This document shows positions 44,040-56,586 of a stretch of DNA of 64,000 nucleotides, piece by piece. How positions within the stretch are numbered: the stretch's first letter is position 1; every line of letters begins with the position of its first letter. The position numbers were made by a program, and so were the translations under genes. The notes under the pieces are model-generated. The model was not told where the DNA came from. It did not search any database and saw only the letters and a list, made by a program, of their open reading frames with translations. The DNA is from Ursus arctos (taxonomy: Eukaryota > Chordata > Mammalia > Carnivora > Ursidae): assembly GCF_023065955.2 (NCBI RefSeq), contig NW_026622808.1, positions 71,691,975 to 71,755,974 on the forward strand, read 5' to 3'.

Positions 44040-45268
44040 TTTTTCTTATTGCAGTAAAATACACATAACAGAATTTGCCATTTTGTTTACTGTCTTAATA
44101 ATTTTTAAGTATACAGTTCAGTGATGTTAAATACATTCATAATGTTGTGCAACCATCACCACCATCCAACTCCAGAACTCTTCTCATCTTATAGAACTGA
44201 AACACTAACCATTAAACAAAAACTACCTGTTCCTCCCAGTCTCAGCCCCTAACAACCAGCATTCTGCTTTCTGTCTCCATGATTTTGACTACTCTAAATA
44301 TTTCATAGATGTGGAATAATAATACAGTATTTGTCTTTTTGTGACTGGTTTATTTCACTTAGAATAATTTTCTCAAGGTTCATCTATGTTGTAGCATACC
44401 TTCTTTCTTTTTCAAGGCAGGAAATATTCTTTTGTATATACACACTACATTCTGCTTATCCATTCATCCATTGATGGACATTTGGGTTGCTTCCACATTT
44501 TACCTATTGTAAACAATGCTACTATGAGCATGGGTGTATTTGATTTAAAATCTATTTTGTCTGATAGTATAACCACCCCTGCTTTTTTGGGGGGTGCTAT
44601 TTGTATAGAATATCTTTTCCGTATTTTCCTTTTAAATTTATTTGTCTTTAAATCTAAAGTGAGTCTCTTGTAGACAGCAAAATACTGTCTACAACAAATC
44701 ATATTTTTAATCCATTCTGCCAATCTCTGCTTTTGATGGGAGAGTTAAATTCACTTAAATTTGAAGTAATTACTGATAAGGAGGGACTTGTTTCTATCAC
44801 TTTGCTGTTTGCTTTCTATATGCTTTATAGCTTTTTTTGTCCGTTATTTCCTGCATTACTGTCTTCTTGTATTTAGTGGATATTTTTTAGTGAAATGTTT
44901 AAATTCTTTTCTTGTTTCCCTTGTGTATATTCTATAGCTGCTTTCTTTGTGGTTATCATGGGGAGTACATTCAACATTCTAAAGTAATAATTTACACTAA
45001 TATGTATTTATACCAGCTTAACTTCAATAACACAGAAAACTCTGCTCCTTTATAGTTCTGACCCTATTTCCTTTCAGTTATTGGTGTCAGAAAATTACGT
45101 ATGTTTGGATTGTGAGTCCAAAACATAGAATAATACTTGTTTTTAAAAACACATCAGTCTTTTAATGTAGAAAACAAAAAGTGGAGCTATAAACCCTAGT
45201 TATGACAGTACTAGCTCTTATAATCATCCATGTATTTCCTTTTACCAGAGATCTTTATTTCTTCATAA
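44040..45268 (-). mobile_element. old L1 (L1M type), antisense, rearranged
   Basis: 44040-44520 is a 3' end (GCAGTAAAATACACATAACA, TCCATTGATGGACATTTGGG). At 44520 it jumps to an upstream ORF2 part (AAAGTGAGTCTCTTGTAGAC, AATCTCTGCTTTTGATGGGA), so an internal block is missing. Heavily diverged. Confidence 0.75.
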
Positions 45269-45271
45269 GAC

Positions 45272-47328
45272 TTAGTACTAGAAGTCCTAGGAACAACAAT
45301 TATACAACAAAAAAAGAAAAGGTATTCAAATTGGCAAAGAAGAAGTCAAACTGTCTCTCTTCACAGATGACATGATACTTTATATGGAAAACCCAAAAGA
45401 CTCCACCCCCCAAATTACTAGAATTCATACAACAACACAGTAATGCGGCAGGATACAAAATCAATCGTCAGAAATCAGTCGCATTTCTATACACTAATAA
45501 TGAGACTGAAGGAAGAGAAATCAGGGAATTGATTCCATTTACAATAGCACCAAAAACCATAAGATATCTCGGAATAAACTTAACTAGAGAGGCAAAGGAT
45601 CTGTACTCTAGAAACTACAGAACACTGATGAAAGACATTGAGGAAGGCACAAAAAGATGGAAAAACATTCCACGCTCATAGATCAGAAGAATAAACATAG
45701 TTAAAATGTCTATGCTACCCAGAGAAATCTACACTTTCAACGCCATCCCAATCATAATACCAACAACATTTTTCAAAGTACTGGAACAAACAATCGTAAA
45801 ATTTGTGTGGAACCAGAAAAGACCCTGAGTCGCCAAGAAAGTGTTGAAAAGGAAAAACAAACCTGGGGGCATCATGTTGCCTGATTTCAAGCTATATTAC
45901 AAAGCTGTGATCACCAAAACAGCATGGTACTGGCACAAAAACAGCCAATGGAACAGAATAGAGACTCCAGAAATGGACCCTTGACTCTATCATCAACTAA
46001 TCTTTGACAAAGCAGGAAAAAACATCCAGTGGAAAAAAGACAGTCTCTTCAATAAGTGATACTGGGAAAATTGGACAGCCACATGCAAAAGAATGAAGCT
46101 TTACCACTCTCTCACACCATACACAAAGATAAACTCCAAATGGATGAAAGACCTCAATGTGAGACAGGAATCCAACAAAATCATAGAGGAGAACATAGGC
46201 TGTAACCTCTTCGACATTGGCCACAGCAACTTCTTTCATGACACATCTCCAATGGCAAGAGAAACAAGAGAAAAAATGAACTTGTGGGACTTCATCAAGG
46301 TAAAATCTTCTTCACAGCAAAGGAAACAGTCAACAAAACAAAGAGACAACCCACGGAATGGGAGAAGATATTTGCAAATGACGCTACAGATAAAAGGCTG
46401 GTATCCAAGATCTACAATGAACTTCTCAAACTCAATACACGGGAAACAAATAATCAAATCAAAAAATGGGTGGAAGATATGAACAGACATTTTTCCAATG
46501 AAGACATGAATGGCTAACAGACACATGAAAAAATGGTCAACATAGCCATCAGGGAAATTCAAATCAAAACCACACTGAGATACCACCTTACGCCAGTTAG
46601 AATGGCAAAAATTGACAAGGCAAGAAACAACAAATGTTGGAGAGGATGTGGAAAGGGGACCCGTCTTACACTGTTGGTGGGAATGGAAGTTGGTGCAGCC
46701 ACTTTGGAAAATAGTGTGGAGGTTCCTCAAAAAGTAAAAAATAGAGCTACCCTATGACCCAGCAATTGCACTACTAGGAATTTACAGCAAAGACACAGAT
46801 ATAATGAAGAGAAGGGCTGTACGCACCCCAATGTTCATAGTAGTATTGTCCACAATAGCCGAACTGTGGAAGGAGCCGAGATGCCCTTCACCAGATGAAT
46901 GGATAAAGAAGATGTGGTCCGTATATACAATGGAATATTACTCAGCCATCAGAAAGAGTGATTACCCAACATTTGCATCAACATGGATGGAACTGGAGGA
47001 GATTATGCTAAGTGAAATAAGTCAAGCAGAGAAAGACAATTATCATATGGTTTCACTCATTTGTGGAACATAAGGAATAGCAGGGATATCGGTAGGAGAA
47101 GGAAGGGGAAAATGAGTGGGGGGTAAACGGGGGGGAATGAACCACGAGAGACTGTGGACTCCAGGAAACAGAGGGTTTTGGGGGGGGCTAGCCTGGTGAT
47201 GGGTATTAAGGAGGGCACGTATTGCATGGAGCACTGGGTATTATACACGAACAATCAATCATGGAACACTGCATCAAGAACTAATGATGTACTGTATGGT
47301 GAATAACATATCATAATTTTAAAAAAGG
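45272..47328 (+). mobile_element. L1, sense, 5'-truncated in ORF2
   Basis: Begins at ACTAGAAGTCCTAGGAACAA in the reverse-transcriptase region and runs to the 3' end (GTACTGTATGGTGAATAACA, then TAATTTTAAAAAAG). The RT catalytic box reads [12 protein letters not shown], with Thr for the usual Ala but both Asp kept. Several stops (for example ACCCTGAGTC for an expected Arg/Ile region) inactivate it. Confidence 0.9.
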
Positions 47329-48383
47329 GAGAATTACAGACCAATTTTCAATTTCCCTGATGAACATGGATGCAAGAATTCTCAATAAGGTAATAGCAAA
47401 TTGAATGCAACAGTACATTAAAAGAGTTATTCACCATGATCAAGTGGCATTTATTCCTGAGCCGCAAGTGTACTTCAATGTTTGCAAATCAATCAGTGTG
47501 ATACACTACATTAATAAAAGAAAGGATAAGAACCATATGATCCTCTCAATAGATGCAGAAAAGGCATTTGACAAAATACAGCATCCTTTCTTGATAAAAG
47601 CCCTCAAGATAGTAGGGATAGATGGAACTTACCTCAGCATCAAAAAGGCCATATATAAATGACCCACAGCTAATATCATCCTTAATGGGCAATAATTGAG
47701 AGCCTTTCCCCCTACAGTCAGGAACAAGACAAGGATGTCCGCTCTCACCATTAGCATTTAATATAGCACTGGAAGTCTTAGCCTCAGCAATCAGACAACA
47801 AAAAATCAGACAATAAAATCTGCAAGGAAGAAGTCAAAGTTTCATTATTTGCAGACAACATGGTTCTCTATGTATAAAACCCGAAAGATTCCACCAAAAA
47901 AAATGCTAGAACTAATACATGAGTTCAGCAAAGTTGCAGGATATAAAATCAATGTGCAGAAATCTGTTGCATTTCTATACACCAATAATGAAGCAGCAGA
48001 AAAAGAAATCCAAGGATTGATCCTATTTACAATTATACCAAAAACAGTAAGACACCTAAGAAAAAATCTAACTAAAGAGGTAAAAGATCTGTACCCTGAA
48101 AACTATAAAACAGCTATGAAAGAAATCGAAGAGGACACAAAGAAATGGAAATGCACTCCAATGGTCATGGACTGGAAGAACAAACGTTGTTAAAATGACT
48201 ATGCTACCCAAAGCAATCTACATATTTAATGCAATCAAAATACCACCAGTGTTTTTCACAGAGCTGGAACAAACAATCCAAAAATTTGTATGAAACCACA
48301 AAAGATCCCCAATAGCCAAAGCAGTCCTGAAAAAGAAAAACAAAACTGGAGGCATCATGATTCCAGATTTCAAGCTATATTAC

Positions 48384-48470
48384 ACACAGTTGATCAATCA
48401 CTGAACACTACCTCTGAAACTAATGCTGTACTATAAGTTGGTTAATTGAATTTACATATTTAAAAAACAA
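48384..48470 (+). mobile_element. tiny L1 3' tail nested in L1
   Basis: GATCAATCACTGAACACTAC and AAGTTGGTTAATTGAATTTA interrupt the host phrase 'GCTATATTAC | AAAGCTCTAAGG'. About 85 bases, A-rich at its 3' end. Confidence 0.75.
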
Positions 48471-49299
48471 AGCTCTAAGGATCAAAGCAATATGGTACTG
48501 GCACATAGTACCATGGCAGATGCATAGATCATGGAACAGAATAGAGAACCAAGAATTGGACCCTCGACTCTGTGGTCAACTAATCTTTGACAAGGCAGGA
48601 AAGAGTATACAATGGGGAAAAAGAGTCACTTCAACAAACAGTGTTGGGAAAACTGGACAGTCACATGTAGAAAAATGAAACTGGAACACTTTCTTACACC
48701 ATACATTAAAAAAAATTCAAAATGGATGAAGGACCTGAATGTGAGAAACGAAACCATCAAAATCTTAGAGAAGGCAGGCTGCAACCTCTTTGACCTCAGC
48801 TGTAGCAATTTCTTACTAGATATGTTGGCAAGGGAAGACCCAGAGGCAAGGAAAATAAAAGGAAAAACAAACTGTTGGGACTTCATCAAGATAAAAGGCT
48901 CCTGCACAGGAAATAATCAACAAAACTAAAAGGCAGCCTATGGAATGGGAGGACATATTTGCAAAGGACATGTCTGTTAGTATATAAATTCTATAAAGAA
49001 CATATCAAACTCAATAACCCAAAACAAATAATCCAGTTATGAAATGGGCAAAAGACATGAATAGGCACTTCTCTGAAGAAGATCCAGATGTCTAATAGAA
49101 ACAGGAAAAGATGCTCAATGTCATTCATCCGGGAAATACTACCTCACAGGTGTCAGAATGGCTACAATTAACAATACAAGAAACTATGGGGGCTGGTAAG
49201 GATGCAGAAGAAAGGAGAACCCTCTTCCATTGTTGGTGGGAATGCAAACTGATGCAGCCATTCTGGAGAACTTATGGAGGTTCCTCAAAAACCAAAAAT

Positions 49300-49392
49300 A
49301 CCCTGGGTGTTATACACAACTAATGAATCATTGAACATTGTATCAAAACTAATGATGTACTATATGTTGGCTAATTGAATTTAAATTTTAAA
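49300..49392 (+). mobile_element. tiny L1 3' tail nested in L1
   Basis: CTGGGTGTTATACACAACTA ... ATGTTGGCTAATTGAATTTA, then TTTTAAAAAAG, inside the host phrase TTCCTCAAAAA | GTTAAAAATAGAACTACCC. (C/T)AAAAATA at both borders may be the TSD. Confidence 0.75.
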
Positions 49393-49556
49393 AAAGTTAA
49401 AAATAGAACTACCCTAGAATCCAGCAGTTGCAGTACTAAGTATTTAACCAAAGGATGCAAAAATAGATTCAAAGAGGCACATGCACCCCAATGTTTAAGC
49501 AACATTATCAACAATAGCCGAACTCTGGAGAGAGCCCAAATGCCCATCAACTGATG

Positions 49557-49558
<2 letters not shown>

Positions 49559-49591
<33 letters not shown>
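49559..49591 (+). repeat. (CA)n microsatellite inside L1
   Basis: About 16 perfect CA units, lying where the L1 consensus has GATGTGGTATATATACACAA before TGGAATATTACTCAG. It seems to have grown from that TATACACA seed. Confidence 0.95.
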
Positions 49592-49593
<2 letters not shown>

Positions 49594-49728
49594 GAAAACT
49601 ACTCAGCCATCAAAAAGAATAAAATCTTGCCATTTGCAAGGACATGAATGGAGCTAGAGTATATTATACTAAGTGAAATAAGGGAGAGAAAGACAAATAC
49701 CATATGATTTCACTCATATGTGGAATTT

Positions 49729-50062
49729 TTTCATTGCTGCACTTTTTTAAAATTTAAATTCTATTAGCCAACATATAGTACACCATTAGTTTTTCACACA
49801 GTGTTAAATGATTCGATTCATTAGTTGCATATAACACCCGGTGCTCCTCACATCATGTGCCCTCCTTATGCCCATCACCCAGTTACCCCATCCCCCCACC
49901 CACCTCCCCTTCTGCAACCCTCAGTTTGTTTCCCGGAGTCAAGAGTCTGTCACAGTTTGTCTCCCTCTCTGATTTCTTCCCATTCAACTTTCCCTCCCTC
50001 CCCCCATGATCCTCCCTCCCCCCGTGATCGTATTTCTTATGTTCCATATATAAGTGAAACCA
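49729..50062 (-). mobile_element. L1 3'-end insertion nested in L1
   Basis: Antisense L1 3' end (TATTAGCCAACATATAGTAC ... TTATGTTCCATATATAAGTG). Flanked by TCATATGTGGAATTT at 49714-49728 and 50063-50077. Confidence 0.93.
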
Positions 50063-50229
50063 TCATATGTGGAATTTAAAAAGGAAAACAGATGAACATG
50101 TGGGGGGGGGGAAGGAAGAGAGGGAAACAAACCATAGGAGACTTTTAATGCTAGAGAAAAAACTGAAGGTTGATGGAGGGAGGTGGGTGGGTGATGGGCT
50201 AGATGGGTGATAGGCATTAATGAGAGAAT

Positions 50230-50335
50230 TCTTTTTATTTATTGTTATTAAGTTAGAGTGCAATAGTGGTTTCTGGAGTAGAATTCAGTGAATCCATCAC
50301 TTACATAAAACATCCAGTGCTCATCACAAGTGCCC
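50230..50335 (-). mobile_element. short L1 3' tail, antisense
   Basis: TTTTTATTTATTGTTATTAA, then GAATCCATCACTTACATAAA and CATCCAGTGCTCATCACAAG, a diverged L1 3' end. Confidence 0.65.
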
Positions 50336-50339
50336 TCAC

Positions 50340-51180
50340 GGGGGTGACCTCATGGTGTCCCACATTGGCTATCCCATGCTGGCCTGCCCTCCAAAACCTG
50401 CTCCTTGTGGGGGAGTCCCGTGGGGCCACTCAGGGGAGACCCAGGACAGGCACGCCCTGGCGATCCTGGGGAAGCCACAAGGGGGAGCTCACACCCAGGG
50501 AGTGAGAGCGCCTCAACTGCACTGAGTCCATCCACCCTGTCCTCTATCTGCCTCCTTTCCCGCCAAAGCCCTGCCCACCTGGCTCATGCCCTGCCTCTTG
50601 GGTGCTGCCCCACCCCAACGTCCTTCCCCACCTGTTCTGTTGTCTGGCACCAAAGTGTTCCATGGGGCCACGGCAGAGAATGACAGGACAGGCATGCCTG
50701 GTGTATTGCAGGGCAGAGTGGTGAGGAGGTGCTTGCACCAGGAGGAGTGTAAGGACCCCAGGAGTGCTTCCCCCGTCCCCTCCTTTCTGCTGCTTCCTGC
50801 CCACCTGCCTTCCCTCACCTGTTCAGTGGCCAGGCAGCAAAACGTTCCACAGGTCAGTCAGGTAAAGGCATGGGAGGGGCATGAAGGGCGGTCCCAGTGA
50901 GGTGGGGATGGGGGAACTGGGACCTTCCCTGCCTCACTCACCTCCCTGTTGCCCATCCCACCCCTCCCACGTGACCTCGCCAAAGCCAGGTGGCCAGACT
51001 CCAGAAGGTTCCATGAGGCCTCTCAAGTGAAGTGAAGAGCTGGCACCTGAGGGTGGTCCCCGGAAATCCTGGAGAGGGGCGCTTGCACCAGCAGGGCATG
51101 GGGACCTGGACAGCACTGAGCCTGCCAGCCCAGAATGCCTCAGCAGTTGCCCAGGCGCCCTGGGGCTGGGAGTCCCTCTC
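50340..51180. repeat. GC-rich degenerate tandem repeat
   Basis: Recurring motifs: (C/T)TCC(A/G)TGGGGCC-type at 50415, 50658, 50845 and 51010; (G/C)GTGCTTGCACCA-type at about 50731 and 51081; GCACTGAG(T/C)C at about 50516 and 51112. Spacing varies between 165 and 243 bases. No frame is shared by the units. Confidence 0.55.
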
Positions 51181-51189
51181 CCTCCCTTC

Positions 51190-51829
51190 CTCACCCCTGG
51201 CTCCCTTTTTGGGCTCTCATGAGTCTCTGGTGTCCCATCCAGTTCCTCTGGGCACCATCACTCAGGAGCCACAGGGTGGGAGCACAGCTGCACCCTGTTG
51301 GGGCCTGCTTGTGCCAGGGTGGCAGGGAAGATCAGATAGAGTCATCTCTTCCCAGCGGTGTTGGTGCCCCACCTTTGACCAGCAGTCATTTCGGGTTGAA
51401 GACCTCACTTTTGACTCCAGTAGTGTTTGCTGATCTGGGAGACTCCATCAGAATGGAGCCCAAAATGGTCATTGAATCCTCCAGAAGCTGGTCGTAAGCA
51501 TGCTTACCTTTTGGGTCAGTACCATAATTGAAGCCTGGCCAGGATTTAAATTCTTTGAATCTCCTTGGTAAACTTAATATTTGCATTTTGCAGTGTTTAG
51601 TTCTTTGACTTCAGCCCATTGTGAGTAGGTAATTTTTAGCAAGGAAGGACCAGAGCCACATTTCAGCCACACATAGATTTTTGAGACGGCAAAGGCCAAG
51701 GGCTTCCTGTCAAGATGTGTTAGTGTGATTTTACTGGTGGATGTAACAGAATCCCGTTTAAGAATTAAATAAAGCTAACATCCTATTAAGAATACAACTG
51801 TGAAAGAAGATTCAAAAAGAAGTCACCAT
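51190..51829 (+). other. intergenic, unique; short minus-strand open frame
   Basis: The minus-strand frame 51386-51586 (66 codons) holds SWPGFNYGTDPKGKHAYDQL and a donor-like AAAAG|GTAAGC. No homology I recognise. Otherwise featureless. Confidence 0.35.
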
Positions 51830-52210
51830 TGCTAAGATAGTCACTTGATATAGAATTGAAATGGCACCTACTGTCTCCTGTTTCACTTCTGGAAACAGCA
51901 TGAATTTAGGACTTTTGTCAATTGAAGATTATCCTTCTCTTCTGGAACACACCCTCCTGCTTTGGACTAAACAACAAATAATGTGACACCTGGTAGCCAA
52001 ATAGCCAATCATGTATTACACTCTGCTGCCACCCATCATAATGCTTTCAAGACAACTTCTTGCATCCTTGGGGGTTTTGCCTAGAGTTAGGCCTGCACTC
52101 CCCCTAGCAATGTGGAGCACCCTTTGAATTTGGGTTGAGAGTGTGTCTCCCAGCTTGCAATCCCTAAGACCTCAAATAAACATTGTGCTTGCTCTACAGC
52201 CTCTTCTTTA
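51830..52210 (+). repeat. possible LTR remnant
   Basis: CTAAGACCTCAAATAAACAT followed by GTGCTTGCTCTACAG looks like an LTR R/U5 with its poly(A) signal. CACCTGGTAGCCAAATAGCC upstream could be the U3. No clear ends or TSD. Confidence 0.25.
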
Positions 52211-53436
52211 AGGTCAACGTAACTTGGTCTAGTTGGTGGAATTCATAGCCCCTGACCTTTGTCCTGGGCACCACTGTAGCTTCAAGCAAGGTACTTGTCA
52301 GGGTGTAGTACACACTGTCATCTGCCCGGTGGTCAGTCCTCTTGGTTCCAAACCTCCTGCCATGGTGGAGGTTCAAGCTTTTATTCAGGTGTCCTCTTTT
52401 GCTCGTTCCTGTCCTTTTTAAAAAATTTTTTATTATATTATGTTAGTCACCATACAGTACATCCCTGGTTTTTGATGTAAAGTTCCATGATTCATTAGTT
52501 GCGTATAACACGCAGTGCACCATGCAATACGTGCCCTCCTTAATACCCATAACCAGCCTATCCCATTCCCCCACCCTCCTCCCCTCTAAAGCCCTCAGTT
52601 TGTTTCTCAGGGTCCATAGACTCTCATGCTTCATTCCCCCTTCTGATTACCCCGCCCATTCTTTATCCCTTTCTTCTCCTACCGATCTTCCTAGTTCTTA
52701 TGTTCCATAGATGAGAGAAAGCATATGATAATTGTCTTTCTCTGCTTGACTTATTTCACTTAGCATTATCTCCTCCAGTGCCGTCCATGTTGCAGCAAAT
52801 GTTGAGAAATTGTTCTTTTTGATAGCTGAGTAATATTGCATGTATATATGGACCACATCTTCTTAATCCAGTCATCTGTTGAAGGGCATCTCGGCTCCTT
52901 CCACAATTTAGCTATTGTGGACAGTGCTGCTATGAACATTGGGATGCATATGGCCCTTCTCTTCACTACATCTGTATCTTTGGGGTAAATACCCAGTAGT
53001 GCAACGGCTGGGTCATAGGGCAGCTCAATTTTTAACTTTTTAAGGGACAGCCACACTGTTTTCCAGAGTGGCTATACCAACTTGCATTCCCACCAACAAT
53101 GTAGGAGGGATCCCCTTTCTCCACATCCTCTCCAGCAATTGTTGTTTCTTGCCTTGTCAATTGTTGCCATTCTAACTGGCATAAGGTGGAATCTTAGTGT
53201 GGTTTTGATTTGAATTTCCCTGATAACTAATGATTTTGAACATTTTTTTCATGTGTCTGTTAGCCATTTGTATGTCTTCATTGGAAAAGTGTCTGTTCAT
53301 ATCTTCTGCCCATTTTATGATTTGTTTATTTGTTTCTCACATATTGAGTTTGAGAAGTTCTTTGTAGATCTTGGATACCGGTCTTTTATCTGTACTATCA
53401 TTTGCAAATATCTTCTCCCATTCCGTGGGCTGCCTC

Positions 53437-56212
53437 TTAGTTTTTTTTTACTGTTTCCTTGGCTGTCCAGAAGCTTTTGATCTTGATGAAGTCCCACAAG
53501 TTCATTTTATCTTTTGTTTCTCTTGCCTTTGGAGATGTGTCATGAAAAAGGTTGCTGTGGCTGATGTTGTAGAGGTTGCTGCCTATGCTCTCCTCTAGGA
53601 TTTTGATGGATTCCTGTCTCACATCGAGGTCTTTCATCCATTTGGAGTTTATCTTTGTGTATAGTGTGAGAGAGTGGTCAAGTTTCATTCTTTTGCATGT
53701 AGCTGTCCATTTTCCCATCACCATTTATTGAAGACACTGTCTTTTTTCCACTGGATGTTTTCTCCTGCTTTATCAAAGATTAGTTGATCAAAGATCTGAG
53801 GGTCCATTTCTGGGTTCTCTCTTCTATTCCATTTGTCTATGTGTCTATTTTTGTGCCAGTACCATGCTGTCTTTGTGATCACAGCTTTGTAGTACAGCTC
53901 GAAATCCAGCATTGTGAAGCCCCCAGCTTTGTTTTTCTTTTTCAACAATTCCGTGGCGATTCGGGGCCTTTTCTGGTTCCACACAAATTTAAGGGCTGTT
54001 TCTTCCAGTTCTCTGAAAAATGTCATTGGTATTTTGATTGGGATAGCATTGAAAGTGTAGATTGCTCTGGGTAGCATGGACATTTTAACTATGTTAATTC
54101 TTCCGATCCATGAGCATGGAATATTTTTCCATCTTTTTGTGTCTTCTTCAATGTCTTTTAAGAGTGATTTATACTTTCTAGAATATAGATCATTTACATC
54201 TTTGTTTATGTTAATTCCAAGGTAACATATGGTTTTTGGTGCTATTGTAAATGGGATGGATTCCCCAATTTCTCTTTCTTCAGTCTCATTATTCATGTAT
54301 AGAAATGCAACTGATTTCTGAGCATTGATTTTGTATCCCGCCACATTACTGAATTGCTCTATAACTTCTACTAGTTTGGGAGTGGATTCTTTTGGGTTTT
54401 CCATATAGAGTATCATGTCATCTGCGAAGAGAGACATTTTGACTTCTTCTTGGCCGATTTGGATACCTTTGATCCCTTTTTGTTGTCTGATTGCTGTTGC
54501 AAGGACTTCTAGTACTATGTTGAATAATAATGGCGAGAGTGGGCATCCTTGTCGTGTTCCTGATCTTAAGGGAAAGGCTTCCAGCTTTTCCGCATTGAGA
54601 ATGGTATTTGCTGTAGGCTTTTCATAGATGGTTTTTATGAGATTGAGGAATGTACCCTCTATCCCTACACTCTGAAGCGTTTTCATCAGGAAAGAATGCT
54701 GTATTTTGTCAAATGCTTTTTCTGCATCTATTGAGAGGATCATATGATTTTTGGCTTTTTCTTGTTGATAAAATCTATGACACTGATAGATTTGTGAAAT
54801 TTGAACCACCCTTGCATCCCAGGGATGAATCCCACTTGGTCATGATGGATAATCCTTTTAAAATACTGTTGGATTCTATTAGCCAAGATCTTGTTGAGAA
54901 TTTTGGCATCCATATTCATCAGGGATATCGGTCTGTAATTCTCCTTTTTGATTGGGGTCTTTGCCTGGATTGGGGATCAAGATAATATTGGCCTCATAGA
55001 CTGAGTATGGTAGCTTTCCTTCTGTTTCTATTTTTTGAAATAGCTTTAAGAGAATAGGTATTATTCCTTCTTTGAATGTTTGGTAGAATTCCCCGGTAAA
55101 ACCATCAGGTCCTAGAGTTTTGTATTTTGGAAGGTTGTTTCTCACTGTTTCAATCTCTTCATAATTAATTGGCCTGTTTAAAAAATCAATTTCTTCCTGT
55201 TTCAGTCTTGGTAGTTTATAGGTTTCCAGGAAGTCCTCCATCTCTTCCAGATTGCTTAATTTATTGCATAAAGCTGTTGATAAAATTTTCTAATAATCTT
55301 TCCAATTTCATTGGTGTTGGTTGTGACCTCTCCCTTTTAGTTCTTAATTTTATTAACTTGTTCCTTTCTCTATTCTTTTGGATAAGTTTTGCCAGTGGTT
55401 TGTCAATTTTATTTATTCTTTCAAAGAACCAGCTTCTAGTTCTGTTGATCTGCTCTACTGTACTCCTGGTTTCTAATTCATTGATCTCTGCTCTAATCTT
55501 GATCAACTGCTTCCTCGTGCGTGGATTAGGCCTGTTCTTCTGTTGCTGTTCCAGCTTCCTGAGGTGAGAATATAAAAACTGCATTTTAGATTTTTCTATT
55601 CTTTTGAGTGAGGCTTGGATGGCTATGTATTTTCCCCTTAGGACTGCCTTTGCAGTGTCCCATAGGTTTTGGACCATTGTGTTTTCATTCTCATTGGTCT
55701 CGATAAATTAAATTGATTTTTGATTTCCTGGTTTATCGAATCATTCTTGAGCAGGATGGTTCTTAGTCTCCAAGTGTTTGAGTTTCTTCCAAATTTTTCC
55801 TTGTGGTTGAGTTTCAATTTCAGAGCGTTGTGGTCTGAGAATATGCAGGGAATAATTTCAGTCTTTTGGTATCGGTTGAGACCTGTTTTGTGACCCAGAA
55901 CATGGTCTATTCTTGAGAATGTTCCATGGGCATTAGAATAGAATGAGTATTCTTTGGTTCTGGGGTGTAGTGTTCTATATATCTCTGTGAGGTACAACTC
56001 ATCGAGTATGGCATTCAAAGCTCTTGTTTCTTGTTGATTTTCTGCTTAGGTGCTCTGTCTATTGCTGATAGTGGAGTGTTGCGGTCCCCTACTATTAATG
56101 TATTTTTATCTATATGTCTCTTGATTCTGGTTAAGAGTTGGCTTGGGTATCTAGCTGCTCCCCTGTTGGGGCATAGATATTTATAATTGTCATATCCACT
56201 TGTTGGATACAT
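53437..56212 (-). pseudogene. L1 ORF2 (endonuclease/reverse transcriptase), several frameshifts
   Basis: Consecutive minus-strand pieces: 55638-56018 (endonuclease; [10 protein letters not shown] and [12 protein letters not shown] active-site motifs kept), 55261-55677, 54879-55241 ([31 protein letters not shown]), 53718-54809 (363 codons; [10 protein letters not shown] at residues 88-97 and catalytic FADD at 128-131), 53437-53724 (C-terminal end). Frame changes between pieces prevent one protein. Confidence 0.9.
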
Positions 56213-56586
56213 CCCTTAAGAATAATGTAGTGCCCTTCTGTATCTCTAACTATAGTCTTTAGTTTAAAATCTAATCTGTCTGATATGAGAATTGCTACCT
56301 CAACTTTCTTTTGAGGTCCATTGGCATGAAAAATGGTTTTCCATCCCTTTACTTTCAGTCTGGATGTATCTTTAGGTCAAAATGAGTCTCTTGTAGACAG
56401 CAAATGGATGAGTCATGTCTTTTTATCCAAGCTGCAACCCTGTGGCATTATGGGAGCATTTAGCCCATTTACATTGAGACTGATTATTGAGAGATATGAT
56501 TTTAATGATGCCATGTTGCCTGTAAAGTCTTTGTTTCTATAGATTGTGACTTTCTGTTCTGTATCACTCTTGGGGCCTTTTTACTT

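Larger units (their letters stand above)
47333..50229 (+). mobile_element. older L1, sense, with nested insertions
   Basis: Starts in ORF2 (AATTACAGACCAATTTTCAA), continues through RT (box SLFADNMVLYV: second catalytic Asp changed to Asn) to the 3'UTR. Nested pieces: short L1 tails at about 48384-48470 and 49300-49392, a (CA)n tract at 49559, and an antisense L1 at 49729-50062. The frame 47405-47662 keeps [20 protein letters not shown]. Confidence 0.85.

Noticed and set aside
47333..50229. possible second autonomous element with readable ORF2
   Set aside because: Stops, a lost catalytic Asp and nested insertions show it is an old dead copy.
28750..52400. search for exons of a neighbouring gene such as a ropporin gene downstream of SLC41A3
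   Set aside because: I saw no ropporin-like or other conserved exon; the downstream gene, if present, is beyond or not recognisable by eye.
53784..54074. plus-strand frame similar to the frame at base 8-241
   Set aside because: Both are the antisense of the same L1 ORF2 segment; the similarity reflects shared L1 ancestry, not a gene family.
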